Notes: generated by a model from the letters alone, not told the origin. A stretch of DNA of 64,000 nt from Cyclobacterium qasimii M12-11B (GCF_000427295.1 NZ_ATNM01000091.1:179559-243558), one strand, 5' to 3'. Counted from the first letter of the stretch, positions 29,569-39,608 are shown. Made by a program: numbers and translations.

Positions 29569-29767
29569 TTACTTTTAGGGGCTTTGGATTGGGCGCGTAA
29601 CGCAATTGTTTTAACTCGGAATATGCAATAAGATTCGTGATGACTTTTCCTGATGTTTCTCAGGACATACTGTGATCACATGAAAAGCAAGATGTTTCGA
29701 ATTTAAAGTGATTTCATCACGTAATAGATTATCTATTGCCTATTTCGGATTTAAGCCACTTATTGTA

Positions 29768-30402
29768 ATGAAGCCAAACTTGATCATTGACAAGATCCTC
29801 CCTGCATTAAAGGAGAAAGATTACCCTTTATTTGATTTGGATTCCATCCTGAATATATCAGAAGTTTCTCAGGAAGATTTTTTTTCAGTCTATACGGATC
29901 TAGATGACTTTATTATAAAAGCATTCTATCAACTATGCGCTGAGGCAGATGGGCTTTTCGAAAAAAATGGGCAAAACCTTCGGCATCCTTACACAGCTTA
30001 TTCCGCAATATGGATGAGCTATTAAAATTACATTTAAAGTATCGTTTTTTCCTTTTAAACCTCTTGGATTTAATTAAAAATCAAGAACTTATAAGAGATC
30101 GGTACTTGGATATGATCGCTGTAAGGAAATCCCAATTGATACACCTTTTCACCCAAATGGCGACCGAAGGACTATTTGTCAAGGAGAGGTTCCCTGGAAA
30201 TTTTGAAAACCTTTCCACCCAAATATTCATGCTTGCAGATTATTGGCTTAGCCATAACCAGTCTGTTTTTGGGCCTGAAGATGTTCGCTTACCCTTTTAC
30301 AGCAAGCTTATTTCCTCCATGATAGTACCTTATTTAACTGAAAAGGGAATGGCGGATTATAAAAATACATTGAGTTCTGAAAGGGAGCTAAAATTAGTTT
30401 GA
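29768..30402 (+). pseudogene. TetR-like transcriptional regulator, frameshifted as read
   Basis: The ATG at 29768 starts MKPNLIIDKILPALKEKDYPLFDLDSILNISEVSQEDFFSVYTDLDDFIIKAF, a diverged N-terminal helix-turn-helix of TetR type. The frame leaves register after LFEKNG and ends at 30025. The rest (MDELLKLHLKYRFFLLNLLDLIKNQELI...) is in the next frame and reads like a TetR C-terminal domain. One additional A in the A7 run 29961-29967 gives a continuous protein of 211 residues, the usual TetR size. It converges with the rhomboid gene, leaving 3 bp. The target is unknown. Confidence 0.7.
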
Positions 30403-30405
30403 CAA

Positions 30406-31329
30406 TCAAGCGTCTTTATTGCTGAAGTCAAATAATTTTCGTTTTTCTTCTTTAGAAAGGTTATCATAGCCCTTATCTGCAATTTTATCCAGAATGCGGT
30501 CAATTTCTTCCTGGGTACTTCTACTTGTTGACGCAGTAGTTGAGTCACTTTTCGTCGTTTTTTTCCTGGTAGATTCACCATCACGTCGGTAGGTAACCTT
30601 TACATTAGGCTTTTGTGAAAATAATTTCTCAAAAAACAGCCCAACAGTTTGTACAGGTTTACCCAAATCCACGCCTTTATTCAATTGAAGGATGTAAATA
30701 AAACCCATAGCGGCTCCTCCTAAATGCGCCAGCTCACCACCAGCATTGGCCCCAGCTGAATTTGCAAAGGCTACCAAAACATAGAAAATGGCGATGTATT
30801 TGATTTTAACTGCACCGATTAGAAGCAATTGAAATTGAGTATCAGGACGGAGCGTAGCTGCTGCCACCACGATGGCATATACTCCAGCACTTGCCCCAAG
30901 CATTAAAGCACCATCTACTTTATCACTAAAATAGGGCGCAATATTATAAATGATCACATATAGTAATCCTCCAGCGATTCCGCCAAGGATGTACAAATTA
31001 ACTAGTTTCCTACTGCCAAGGTATTCCTGAACCAATAACCCGAACCAATAGAGAAACAACATATTAAATATAATATGAAAAAAGCCTTCGTGCAGAAACA
31101 TGTAACTTATGATGGCCCAAGGCTGCATAAGAAACTGAGAGACTGAAGCAGGCATCATGAAAAAGGAAATGATGGAGCTATAAGTAGCTTCTGACCCACC
31201 TATAGTCAAAAACACCCTAAGCACCATTAATACCAAGAAAGCCAGTAAATTAATCGCTATAATCTTGTAAAGACCATTGTCTTTATGGTCAAATGCATGT
31301 CTTATATGGTACCAAAACCCTCCGTACAT
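30406..31329 (-). CDS. Rhomboid family intramembrane protease (1)
   Basis: This 307-residue membrane protein has six or more helices between 25 and 225. The rhomboid core is visible as PWAIISYMFLHEGFFHIIFNMLFLYWFG (HxxxxHxxxN), catalytic Ser in GASAGVYAIV and catalytic His in ELAHLGGAAMGF. A C-terminal soluble tail rich in Lys, Ser and Thr ends the protein. It lies 7 bp after the second rhomboid gene and is the last member of the mutL operon. Confidence 0.92.
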   Translation of the reverse strand: MYGGFWYHIRHAFDHKDNGLYKIIAINLLAFLVLMVLRVFLTIGGSEATYSSIISFFMMPASVSQFLMQPWAIISYMFLHEGFFHIIFNMLFLYWFGLLVQEYLGSRKLVNLYILGGIAGGLLYVIIYNIAPYFSDKVDGALMLGASAGVYAIVVAAATLRPDTQFQLLLIGAVKIKYIAIFYVLVAFANSAGANAGGELAHLGGAAMGFIYILQLNKGVDLGKPVQTVGLFFEKLFSQKPNVKVTYRRDGESTRKKTTKSDSTTASTSRSTQEEIDRILDKIADKGYDNLSKEEKRKLFDFSNKDA

Positions 31330-31336
31330 ATTTTTT

Positions 31337-32128
31337 CTAATAAAAATTTTGTCTATCCTTTTTCCAATAAGTCACTAAAACAGCTCCTATCAATAATCCA
31401 GATAGGTGGGCAAAATGAGCGACATTGTCTGTGGGATTGGATACAAATATATTATAAACTGTGTATAGTCCATAGAACAACACAAGGTATTTTGCTCTTA
31501 TGGGTATTGGTGGGAATAGCAAAAACAACTGCGTATTGGGAAACAGCATCCCAAAAGCGATCAAGACACCGAACAAGGCCCCGGAAGCGCCTACCATTGG
31601 GATATCGGCTTGTATATCTCTAACCCCTAACATATTCCTTTTTGCCCTATCCTGCAACTCAGGATTGTCAGCATCACGGCTGTATTCATCTATAAATTCA
31701 TAAATCCCTGCATTGAAAAGATGGCTATTGCTTGAAACAAAGCGATTGAATTCTTCAGGGTCTGGATTTGCCGTAAACGCTTCAATTTTATCATTCAATT
31801 TCCCCATATTATAGGCAGTGTATCCGGAATACAACACACCGGAACCAACACCGCAGACCATCCATAAGATGAGTATTTTTTTAGGGCCAAGGAACTGTTC
31901 TAGTAAAGGTCCAAATACAAATAGCCCAAACATATTGCTCAATAAATGCCAAAAATTTGCATGCATAAACATGTAGGTGACAAATTGAAAAGGCATAAAA
32001 TACCTGCTTTCTATATAATACAAGGCAAAAAGGCCTTTCAATTGGGGAAGAAAAAAGGAAGCTATTACATGCATGCCCACCGTGATCAGTAATAGGTTTT
32101 TCACAATGGGAGTAAGGGCTCTAAACAT
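31337..32128 (-). CDS. Rhomboid family intramembrane protease (2)
   Basis: A 263-residue paralogue of the downstream gene. Motifs are QFVTYMFMHANFWHLLSNMFGLFVFG, catalytic Ser in GASGALFGVLIAFGMLFP and catalytic His in NVAHFAHLSGLLIGA. A loop of about 75 residues between membrane segments (AYNMGKLNDKIEAF to GVRDIQADIPM) is larger than in a minimal rhomboid. It starts 16 bp after mutL on the same strand. Confidence 0.92.
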   Translation of the reverse strand: MFRALTPIVKNLLLITVGMHVIASFFLPQLKGLFALYYIESRYFMPFQFVTYMFMHANFWHLLSNMFGLFVFGPLLEQFLGPKKILILWMVCGVGSGVLYSGYTAYNMGKLNDKIEAFTANPDPEEFNRFVSSNSHLFNAGIYEFIDEYSRDADNPELQDRAKRNMLGVRDIQADIPMVGASGALFGVLIAFGMLFPNTQLFLLFPPIPIRAKYLVLFYGLYTVYNIFVSNPTDNVAHFAHLSGLLIGAVLVTYWKKDRQNFY

Positions 32129-32144
32129 AAGTTCTTATTTTGGT

Positions 32145-33998
32145 TCAGGAATAAAAAAAGCGATCGATTTTATTTAAATCCAATTTGATAAAGGTTTTGT
32201 TCCCTTCAGGACTATAATTTGGATTTTGACAGGCAAACAATTGGCCTGCCAGATTTTCCATTTCCTGGCTTTGGAGCTTGTCACCTCTTTTAATGGAGGT
32301 CTTTTTAGCCAAAGACCTGGCGAGGTTCTCTTTCCTATTTAGGGAAAGTTCATTTTTAAAATGTTTGAACTGCTCCAACAATTCTTCAAACAATATTTTT
32401 TCACTGGTAATATGTATATCAGCTGGTACACCATTGATAAGAATAGCATGCTGCCCAAACTCTGTCAATTGAAAACCCAAGTCATTAAGCTCTTCTTTAA
32501 GGTCCATAACCAAAGAAAAATCCGCAGGACTTAGCCTGATATTTTGTGGAAAGAGACATTGCTGAGAAGCCCCTTTTGACTGATCCAGTTGATTGGCATA
32601 ACGTTCATACAAGATTCTCTGATGTGTCGCTTGCTGGTCAAAGATAAGCAGACCTGAGGATGTTTGGGTAATGATATAAGCATTATCCACCTGAAAGGTG
32701 TTTCCCGTTCCAATGGAAGGCTTGCTAATGTCATTTGTAGGAGACTCTTCCTTGCTATTAACTTTACTTGAGAAAGTTTTGAGCTCTTGCTGACCAGAAC
32801 TTTCTTTTTCGGGATCAAAATTTATAGCCCGATCTTCATGGTCGTTTTGAAATAGCTGTTCCCAGCCCTTGACATCCTTATTGGCGAGACTCGGCCCTCT
32901 ATAGGTCCTGTAATTGTTCTCCAAGCCTACCTCTTTTCGTTTTTCAGTATCACGACTCCAGTTATCTGTGAAGTTTACATCCAAGCTGAAATCTATGGTG
33001 GGAACCACATGGTGCGCTCCTAAGGCTTGTTTTACAGCAGCCCTTACTACGCCATATATGGTTCTTTCGTCATCAAATTTTATTTCCGTTTTTGTAGGAT
33101 GCACATTTATATCTATATGCTTGGGGTCAATTTCCAGGAAAAGCACATAAAAGGGATGATGGTCATGCCCAATCAAAGACTCAAAAGCCGTACTGACCGC
33201 ATGACCCAGGTAATTGCTCTTTATATAGCGGTTATTTACAAAGAAATATTGGTCTCCTCGGGATTTTTTCGCTTGCTCAGGCTTTCCGATATATCCGTGA
33301 ATATTAATATGGGGAGATTCTTCCTGACAAATGATAAGCTTGTCCCTATATTGTTTGCCGAAAATCCCTACAATCCTTTTACTTAATTTCCCGCCAGCTA
33401 GTTTAAAGAGCTCCATGTCGTTTTGATAAAACGAAAACGATACCTCCGGGTAAGCCAAAGCCACCCGCTGAAATTCTTCTACCAAGTGTTTGGTTTCTAC
33501 GGCATTGGATTTAAGAAAATTCCTCCTGGCGGGGACATTGCAAAACAAATTCTTAACAGAAACAGACGTTCCTCTCTGGTATACAATAGGTTCTTGTTTT
33601 TTGACCGTCGAACTTTCTATATGAATAAGGGTTCCCAATTCATCTTCGTCTCGTTTGGTCTTTAACTCCACCTGTGATACCGCCGCAATAGAGGCCATCG
33701 CCTCTCCCCTAAACCCGTGAGTCCTGATATTAAAAAGATCATCGGACTTTCTGATTTTGGAGGTTGCATGTCTTTCAAAACACATCCGGGCATCTGTAAT
33801 CGACATGCCCAGGCCATCATCTATTACCTGAATAAGTGATTTTCCACCATCTTTAATCACTACCTGAATGGATTCAGCATGTGCATCAATGGCATTTTCC
33901 AAAAGCTCTTTCAAGGCTGAAGCCGGTCTTTGCACTACTTCACCAGCCGCTATTTGGTTGGCGATGGCATCCGGCAACAGATGAATCAAATCATTCAT
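32145..33998 (-). CDS. mutL: DNA mismatch repair protein MutL
   Basis: MutL couples mismatch recognition by MutS to strand excision. The GHKL ATPase domain is complete: IANQIAAGEVVQRPASALKELLENAIDA, VIDDGLGM and ERHATSKI, RTHGFRGEAMASI. The N-terminal part ends near 330. The C-terminal dimerisation domain begins after a low-complexity linker. In place of the endonuclease motif DQHAxxExxxxE it has DQQATHQRILYE at 454-465, with Gln replacing the His and the first Glu. Nicking activity is therefore doubtful. The first 8 bp overlap the upstream hypothetical gene, so the two are coupled. Confidence 0.96.
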   Translation of the reverse strand: MNDLIHLLPDAIANQIAAGEVVQRPASALKELLENAIDAHAESIQVVIKDGGKSLIQVIDDGLGMSITDARMCFERHATSKIRKSDDLFNIRTHGFRGEAMASIAAVSQVELKTKRDEDELGTLIHIESSTVKKQEPIVYQRGTSVSVKNLFCNVPARRNFLKSNAVETKHLVEEFQRVALAYPEVSFSFYQNDMELFKLAGGKLSKRIVGIFGKQYRDKLIICQEESPHINIHGYIGKPEQAKKSRGDQYFFVNNRYIKSNYLGHAVSTAFESLIGHDHHPFYVLFLEIDPKHIDINVHPTKTEIKFDDERTIYGVVRAAVKQALGAHHVVPTIDFSLDVNFTDNWSRDTEKRKEVGLENNYRTYRGPSLANKDVKGWEQLFQNDHEDRAINFDPEKESSGQQELKTFSSKVNSKEESPTNDISKPSIGTGNTFQVDNAYIITQTSSGLLIFDQQATHQRILYERYANQLDQSKGASQQCLFPQNIRLSPADFSLVMDLKEELNDLGFQLTEFGQHAILINGVPADIHITSEKILFEELLEQFKHFKNELSLNRKENLARSLAKKTSIKRGDKLQSQEMENLAGQLFACQNPNYSPEGNKTFIKLDLNKIDRFFYS

Positions 33999-34407
33999 TT
34001 TTCTTTCGCGGTTTTAGCCTAAAGAAGGCAAATAATAACCCTCCGGCAACAGCCAAATAAAGGATATAATACACAACCACTGGGCCAAGGTAAATGTAAG
34101 AACCAAAGCCTCCGACCAGTAATACCACTATTATCATCCGGATCAATCCGGTTCTCTCCATGATCTTGGTAGGTTGTTTTTTGATTGGGCTTCCACTGGT
34201 GAATGCGCCTCGGATACTTGAATGGTTTCCCGAAATCCTTTTCTCCAGCAGTGCTTCCTCTTCAGGGGTAAGCACGCCACTCCTCTCCAAATCCCTCTTG
34301 ATCATTTCCGTCCTGCCTTTTATCTCTTCCTTTACCGGATCGTAATGCCTTGGGTTGATATTAAACCTACTTGGCCGATTTATTCTAAATATGGATGGGA
34401 AATTCAT
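33991..34407 (-). CDS. Conserved-looking small membrane protein upstream of mutL
   Basis: I do not recognise a named family. The 138 residues have a basic, Pro/Arg-containing N-terminus (FRINRPSRFNINPRHYDPVKEE), a charged helical middle (ERSGVLTPEEEALLEKRISG) and two adjacent C-terminal membrane helices (IRMIIVVLLVGGFGSYIYL and VVYYILYLAVAGGLLFAFF) with a Lys/Arg tail. The C-terminus overlaps the mutL start by 8 bp. It is the first gene of the mutL-rhomboid operon. The function is unknown. Confidence 0.75.
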   Translation of the reverse strand: MNFPSIFRINRPSRFNINPRHYDPVKEEIKGRTEMIKRDLERSGVLTPEEEALLEKRISGNHSSIRGAFTSGSPIKKQPTKIMERTGLIRMIIVVLLVGGFGSYIYLGPVVVYYILYLAVAGGLLFAFFRLKPRKKNE

Positions 34408-34584
34408 TTTGTCTGATTTTTAATTGCTATATCATTGTCAAATTCAACAAGCAGGTCCTTTGGTTTTCTTCGATAACACCATAAAGACAACAAAACCAAC
34501 TGAAACCTTAACTATCTAACTAATGTTTTATATAAAATTACTCCTATTCATCACTTTTACATAGGTAGAAGTAGGGAATTTATG

Positions 34585-34592
34585 TAAGTTTG
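34585..34592 (+). promoter_or_regulatory. Candidate Bacteroidota promoter (-7) of the GH3/beta-lactamase gene
   Basis: TAAGTTTG matches TAnnTTTG and would give a leader of about 60 nt to the ATG at 34660. The -33 element is not evident, so this is tentative. Confidence 0.35.
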
Positions 34593-34659
34593 AATCAAAC
34601 ACTGTGTGATTAACACAAAGTTATTCTTAAATTATTACCAATAAAATTTTAACACCCCC

Positions 34660-37629
34660 ATGTGGCAAAAAGTTTACGCAATGTTTTTCTGTTGCCTTCT
34701 TTTGATAGGATTGGTATCAGGTCACGACGTCTCTGAACCAAGAGACCCATTGATTAGTGAAAATTCAGCAGCACAGCACCATTGGGTAGACAGTGTTTTT
34801 AATAGCCTCACCTTTGAAGAACGGCTGGGACAGCTTTTTATGGTGGCAGCCTATTCAAATAAAGGACAAGCGCATGTCAACAATATTTCAAAACTGATTC
34901 AGGATGAAAACCTTGGTGGAATCATATTTTTCCAGGGTGGACCGGTCAGACAAGCACACCTTACCAACCATTATCAATCCATCTCCAAAACCCCTCTCTT
35001 CATAGCTATGGACGCAGAATGGGGCATCGGCATGCGATTGGATAGTGTGCTGAATTTCCCAAAACAAATGACCTTGGGCGCAGCAAAAAATGATGCCTTA
35101 GTCTACCAAATGGGAAAAGAGATTGCCCGTCAATTTAAAGAAATTGGGATGCATATCAATTTCGCTCCTGTTGTGGATGTAAACTCTAATCCAGAGAACC
35201 CAGTGATAGGTTACCGCTCCTTTGGAGAGAAAAAGCAATTGGTGAGCAATAAATCCCTTGCTTATATGCGTGGAATGCAGGACAATGGTATCCTGGCAAA
35301 CGCCAAACATTTCCCTGGACATGGCGACACCGATTCAGATTCGCATTATACCACCCCTGTCATCAATAATAGCAAAGCGAGAATTGTGGATGTGGATTTG
35401 TATCCCTACCGAGAACTGATTAATGAGGGGTTGATGAGCATCATGGTTGCCCACCTGCACATCCCGAGTTTAGGAAGTGAACCCAACCTCCCCACCACAT
35501 TGTCACCAAAGGTGGTCACTCAATTGCTAAAAGAAGAAATGAACTTTAAGGGGCTTATTTTTACCGATGCCCTCAATATGAAAGGTGTCAGCAGCCTTTA
35601 TAAACCTGGAGAAGTAGAGCTCATGGCTTTACTCGCTGGCAATGATGTCTTATTGTACGCAGAAGATGTCCCCAAGTCCAAGACGCTGATTTTGCAAGCT
35701 GTGGAAGAAGGAAGGATCAGCCAGGAAGAAATTGACCAAAGGGTTAGAAAAATTCTGAATGCAAAATATTGGGCAGGATTACATAAAAAGCAACAAGTGG
35801 ACACACACAAACTTGTTGAACGCCTTTCCAATTTTGGCACCAAAGCGCTGATTGAACAAATGTACGCCTCATCTCTGACGGTGGTAACGAATGAAAACCA
35901 ATTGATCCCAGTAAAACACCTGGAATTGGAGAAAATGGCATCCCTCACACTTGGTAGAAAAGGGGAAACCTTTAAAGACTTTCTCGGTAAATATGCCGAA
36001 TTTGAACATTTCACCCTAAGACCAAACAGCAACCAGAACAATTTCCAGGCAATGGAAAAAAACCTGGAAGAATTCAGCACCATCGTTGTGGGAGTAATGG
36101 GAATGACCAATAATTCTAGACGGAATTTTGGATTAAAAAATGAGGAAATAGCTTTTATCAAGCGATTACAAGAAAATCACAAAGTGATAACTGTCGTTTT
36201 TGGAAATGCTTATTCTGCAAGTAAGTTTAAGGATCAGGAAAACCTGATTATCGCTTACGAAGAAAATGATTTCACAGAAAGCCTTGCTCCACAAGTCATT
36301 TTCGGTGGAAGAGAAGGCACCGGAAAACTCCCCATTAGCCTACAACAAGCCTGGGCAGAAGGCCATGGTATCGAGACCGAAACTTTACATAGGCTGGCCT
36401 ATTCTACTCCAGAAGCGCAAGGTATGGACAGTAGAGAGTTAATGAAAATTGACGGCCTGATGGAGAAGGCAATTGCGCACAAAGCAACGCCGGGTGGATC
36501 TATCCTTATTGCAAAAAATGGGGCTGTGATTTTTGAAAAGACGTATGGCCATTATGACTATACCCATCAACAGGCTGTAACCGATAAAACATTATATGAC
36601 CTTGCTTCCCTTACCAAAGTAATGGCAACCACCCAGGCCATTATGTTTTTGAATAGCAGGGGCATGATTGCTCTTGATGATCAACTGAAGCAATACCTGC
36701 CGGAATTGGAAGGGACCAACAAAGGAGACATTACGATTCGCAACATACTGACACATGAAGCGGGACTGATCCCATACATACCTCACTTTAACAACACCCT
36801 TGAAGGAACAAACTGGAAGCCTGAGTATTACAGTCACCAAAAGAACGAAAACTATTCCCTAGAAATAGCCGATGGAATTTATGGAAATAAGTCACTTCCA
36901 GACAGCGTTTGGAAATGGACCGTCGCTTCTAACTTGAGATACAGTGGCACTAAGAGCAGCAAATACAGTTACAAGTACTCAGATGTTGGCATGTATTTGC
37001 TGCATCGATTGGTTGAAACATTGGTAAACCAACCTATGAATGAATTTTTGGAGCAGCAATTTTATGCACCTTTGGGAATGTATCGATTTGGATACCTCCC
37101 TTTGCAAAGATTCAGTCAGGATCAAATTGCTCCTACTGAAGATGATCATATATTCAGGAAAACCATCGTTCAGGGATATGTCCATGACCCAGGTGCTGCA
37201 CTTTACGGAGGAGTAGCTGGCCACGCAGGTCTATTTGGTAATGCCAATGATTTAGCAAAATTAATGCAGATGATGTTGCAAAACGGGAAATATGGTACAG
37301 AAGAGTTGATCGATAAAGCCACAATAGAAAAATTCACAAGCAAGCAATCTTTTCAGAGCAGAAGAGGCTTAGGCTGGGACAAGCCAGACCCAAAAAAAGA
37401 CAGAGGCCCTACTGGTAATCTTACCTCTATGTCAACATTTGGCCACACTGGGTTTACAGGAACTGCAGCCTGGGCCGACCCCGAACAACAGTTAATTTAT
37501 ATTTTTCTTTCCAATCGGGTACACCCAAATGCAGGAAACAACCAACTTTTACGAGACAATGTTCGTTCTGACATTCAAGACATCATGTACAGAGCAATAA
37601 AAAATAGATTTCTTTTAGCTGATAAGTGA
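34660..37629 (+). CDS. Secreted GH3 (NagZ-like) glycosidase fused to a class C beta-lactamase-type domain
   Basis: The 989-residue protein starts with a signal peptide (to about SGH at 22). The first module (about 40-385) is family 3 glycoside hydrolase of the beta-N-acetylglucosaminidase branch, with the diagnostic loop KHFPGHGDTDSDSH at 216-229 and nucleophile Asp303 in FTDALNMKGV. A linker/GH3-C-like region follows (400-570). The second module (about 590-985) is a penicillin-binding/beta-lactamase fold with S650-L-T-K653, a YSD motif in YKYSDVGMYLLH, and HTG in FGHTGFTGTA. Both activities point at peptidoglycan: removal of GlcNAc and cleavage of peptide or ester bonds. This is inferred from the domains. 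It is 63 bp upstream of bshA. Confidence 0.92.
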   Translation: MWQKVYAMFFCCLLLIGLVSGHDVSEPRDPLISENSAAQHHWVDSVFNSLTFEERLGQLFMVAAYSNKGQAHVNNISKLIQDENLGGIIFFQGGPVRQAHLTNHYQSISKTPLFIAMDAEWGIGMRLDSVLNFPKQMTLGAAKNDALVYQMGKEIARQFKEIGMHINFAPVVDVNSNPENPVIGYRSFGEKKQLVSNKSLAYMRGMQDNGILANAKHFPGHGDTDSDSHYTTPVINNSKARIVDVDLYPYRELINEGLMSIMVAHLHIPSLGSEPNLPTTLSPKVVTQLLKEEMNFKGLIFTDALNMKGVSSLYKPGEVELMALLAGNDVLLYAEDVPKSKTLILQAVEEGRISQEEIDQRVRKILNAKYWAGLHKKQQVDTHKLVERLSNFGTKALIEQMYASSLTVVTNENQLIPVKHLELEKMASLTLGRKGETFKDFLGKYAEFEHFTLRPNSNQNNFQAMEKNLEEFSTIVVGVMGMTNNSRRNFGLKNEEIAFIKRLQENHKVITVVFGNAYSASKFKDQENLIIAYEENDFTESLAPQVIFGGREGTGKLPISLQQAWAEGHGIETETLHRLAYSTPEAQGMDSRELMKIDGLMEKAIAHKATPGGSILIAKNGAVIFEKTYGHYDYTHQQAVTDKTLYDLASLTKVMATTQAIMFLNSRGMIALDDQLKQYLPELEGTNKGDITIRNILTHEAGLIPYIPHFNNTLEGTNWKPEYYSHQKNENYSLEIADGIYGNKSLPDSVWKWTVASNLRYSGTKSSKYSYKYSDVGMYLLHRLVETLVNQPMNEFLEQQFYAPLGMYRFGYLPLQRFSQDQIAPTEDDHIFRKTIVQGYVHDPGAALYGGVAGHAGLFGNANDLAKLMQMMLQNGKYGTEELIDKATIEKFTSKQSFQSRRGLGWDKPDPKKDRGPTGNLTSMSTFGHTGFTGTAAWADPEQQLIYIFLSNRVHPNAGNNQLLRDNVRSDIQDIMYRAIKNRFLLADK

Positions 37630-37692
37630 ACAAAAATCTACTTAAGTGGTGTTTAAGTTTCTGATATTAAAATCTCATCTAATAAATTTAAA

Positions 37693-38835
37693 ATGAAAAT
37701 CGGGATAGTATGTTACCCCACCTTTGGTGGTAGTGGTGTAGTTGCTACTGAATTAGGCAAGGCCCTTGCCGCTAAAGGTCATCAAATTCATTTTATAACC
37801 TATAGTCAACCCACACGACTGGATTTTTTCAGTGAAAATTTATATTACCACGAAGTAGACATTAAAAGTTATCCGCTTTTTGAGCACGCTCCTTATGAAC
37901 TAGCATTGGCTAGCAAGATGGTAAACGTGGTCAAATATGAAGACCTGGATCTTTTACATGTCCATTACGCAATACCTCATGCTTCTGCTGCCTATATGGC
38001 CAAACAGATATTGAAAAAACAGGGGATAGTCATTCCGGTAGTAACTACGCTCCACGGAACGGACATTACCCTGGTAGGGAAAGATCCTAGTTATGAACCT
38101 GTGGTAACCTTCAGTATCAATGAATCTGATGGTGTAACGGCTGTTTCTGAAGATCTGAAAAAAGCGACCTTAATGCATTTTGATGTAGACAACCATATTG
38201 AAGTAATCCCGAATTTTATAGACCTTAATCGGTTCAAAAGACAGAAAAAGGATCACTTTAAAAAAGCCATCTGCCCAAATGATGAAAAGTTGATGGTCCA
38301 CACCTCTAACTTCAGGAAGGTAAAACGTGTGCAAGATGTAATAAAGGTTTTTTATGAGGTTAGAAAAACCATTCCTTCAAAACTACTGCTAGTAGGTGAC
38401 GGTCCTGAAAGAGATAAAATGGAACGGCTTTGTAGGGAATTAGGAACCTGCGAAGATGTTCGGTTTCTCGGGAAACTTGAGGCCGTCGAAGAGGTATTGT
38501 CTGTCGCGGATCTATTCCTTATGCCTTCTGAGAAGGAGAGCTTTGGCTTAGCGGCTCTTGAAGCCATGGCTTGTGAAGTACCACTACTGACTAGTAATGT
38601 AGGGGGAATCCCTGAGTTAAATATCGAAGGAGAAACTGGTTTTTTATGTGAAATTGGCGACATCGCCACCATGACAGAAAAAGCTAAATTTATCCTTGCA
38701 GATGAAAACTTAGCAAATTTCAAGAAAAACGCCTTGGCCCGCGCAAAATTATTTGATGTTACTGCCATACTGCCTCTTTATGAAGCATTTTATCAAAAAA
38801 CAATAGAAAAGGTTTACTCAGCCTTAAAAGATTGA
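37693..38835 (+). CDS. bshA: N-acetyl-alpha-D-glucosaminyl L-malate synthase
   Basis: This GT4 glycosyltransferase transfers GlcNAc from UDP-GlcNAc to L-malate, the first step of bacillithiol synthesis. The 380 residues show KIGIVCYPTFGGSGVVATELG, TYSQPTRLDFF, LLHVHYAIPHASAAY, TLHGTDITLVG and the donor-binding block PSEKESFGLAALEAMACEVP. bshB and bshC are not in this window. It appears to be a separate or second gene after the GH3 fusion. Confidence 0.96.
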   Translation: MKIGIVCYPTFGGSGVVATELGKALAAKGHQIHFITYSQPTRLDFFSENLYYHEVDIKSYPLFEHAPYELALASKMVNVVKYEDLDLLHVHYAIPHASAAYMAKQILKKQGIVIPVVTTLHGTDITLVGKDPSYEPVVTFSINESDGVTAVSEDLKKATLMHFDVDNHIEVIPNFIDLNRFKRQKKDHFKKAICPNDEKLMVHTSNFRKVKRVQDVIKVFYEVRKTIPSKLLLVGDGPERDKMERLCRELGTCEDVRFLGKLEAVEEVLSVADLFLMPSEKESFGLAALEAMACEVPLLTSNVGGIPELNIEGETGFLCEIGDIATMTEKAKFILADENLANFKKNALARAKLFDVTAILPLYEAFYQKTIEKVYSALKD

Positions 38836-38982
38836 TGAAAAACAGTTTTTATTTTATTGATAAAATGAAACTACTTACCATAGTAGTTACGTTAAAAAAG
38901 CAAATACATTAATTCCGCCTTACTTTTTCGTAAATTAGGCACTATAATTGATTAAAATGTTGGATAAAACCACAACCCTGTA

Positions 38983-39606
38983 ATGAAGAAAATTGGAAGA
39001 TTGGATCGGCCCGACAATAGTGGATCAGCCCAACTGTTCACAAACCCAGTTTTGGAGCGAATGAGCAGAACGCATATAAGTATACCAATCGCCTTGTTTT
39101 TAGGTGTAGGGCTTTATTCGTTTTATATGGGAATTTCGACCACGACTATACCTTTCTTGGAAGCAATATCTTTGTTTTTTGGAGGATATATTGTTTTCAC
39201 TTTAGTAGAATACCTTCTTCATAGGTATCTATATCATATGATTCCTGATACAAAATTTAAGGATAAACTTCAATACAATGTCCATGGTGTACACCATGAT
39301 TATCCTAGAGATAAAGACAGGTTGGCAATGCCTCCGTTTATTTCTGGGCTTTATGCAGTAATCCTATATTTCCTATTCAACTTTTTATTGGGAGATCTTT
39401 CTTGGTACTTTCTACCTGGATTCCTAGTAGGCTATTCTTCATATCTTGGTGTGCATTATATCGTTCATGCTTTCCAACCGCCCAAAAACTTTTTCAAAGT
39501 CTTATGGGTAAATCATGCGATTCACCATTATAAAGATCCTGATGTTGCATTTGGAGTTAGCACAACTTTATGGGATCATGTGTTTGGCACTTTCCCTAAA
39601 AAATAA
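38983..39606 (+). CDS. Fatty-acid hydroxylase/sterol desaturase family protein
   Basis: This membrane di-iron enzyme of 207 residues has about four helices and the histidine clusters EYLLHRYLYH, VHGVHHDYPRD, LGVHYIVHAF and NHAIHHYKDPD. The spacing fits fatty acid 2-hydroxylase-like enzymes rather than carotenoid hydroxylases. It likely hydroxylates acyl chains of sphingolipids or related lipids made by Bacteroidota. The acyl substrate is inferred from family resemblance. The palindrome 3 bp beyond the stop probably ends transcription. Confidence 0.88.
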   Translation: MKKIGRLDRPDNSGSAQLFTNPVLERMSRTHISIPIALFLGVGLYSFYMGISTTTIPFLEAISLFFGGYIVFTLVEYLLHRYLYHMIPDTKFKDKLQYNVHGVHHDYPRDKDRLAMPPFISGLYAVILYFLFNFLLGDLSWYFLPGFLVGYSSYLGVHYIVHAFQPPKNFFKVLWVNHAIHHYKDPDVAFGVSTTLWDHVFGTFPKK

Positions 39607-39608
39607 TG

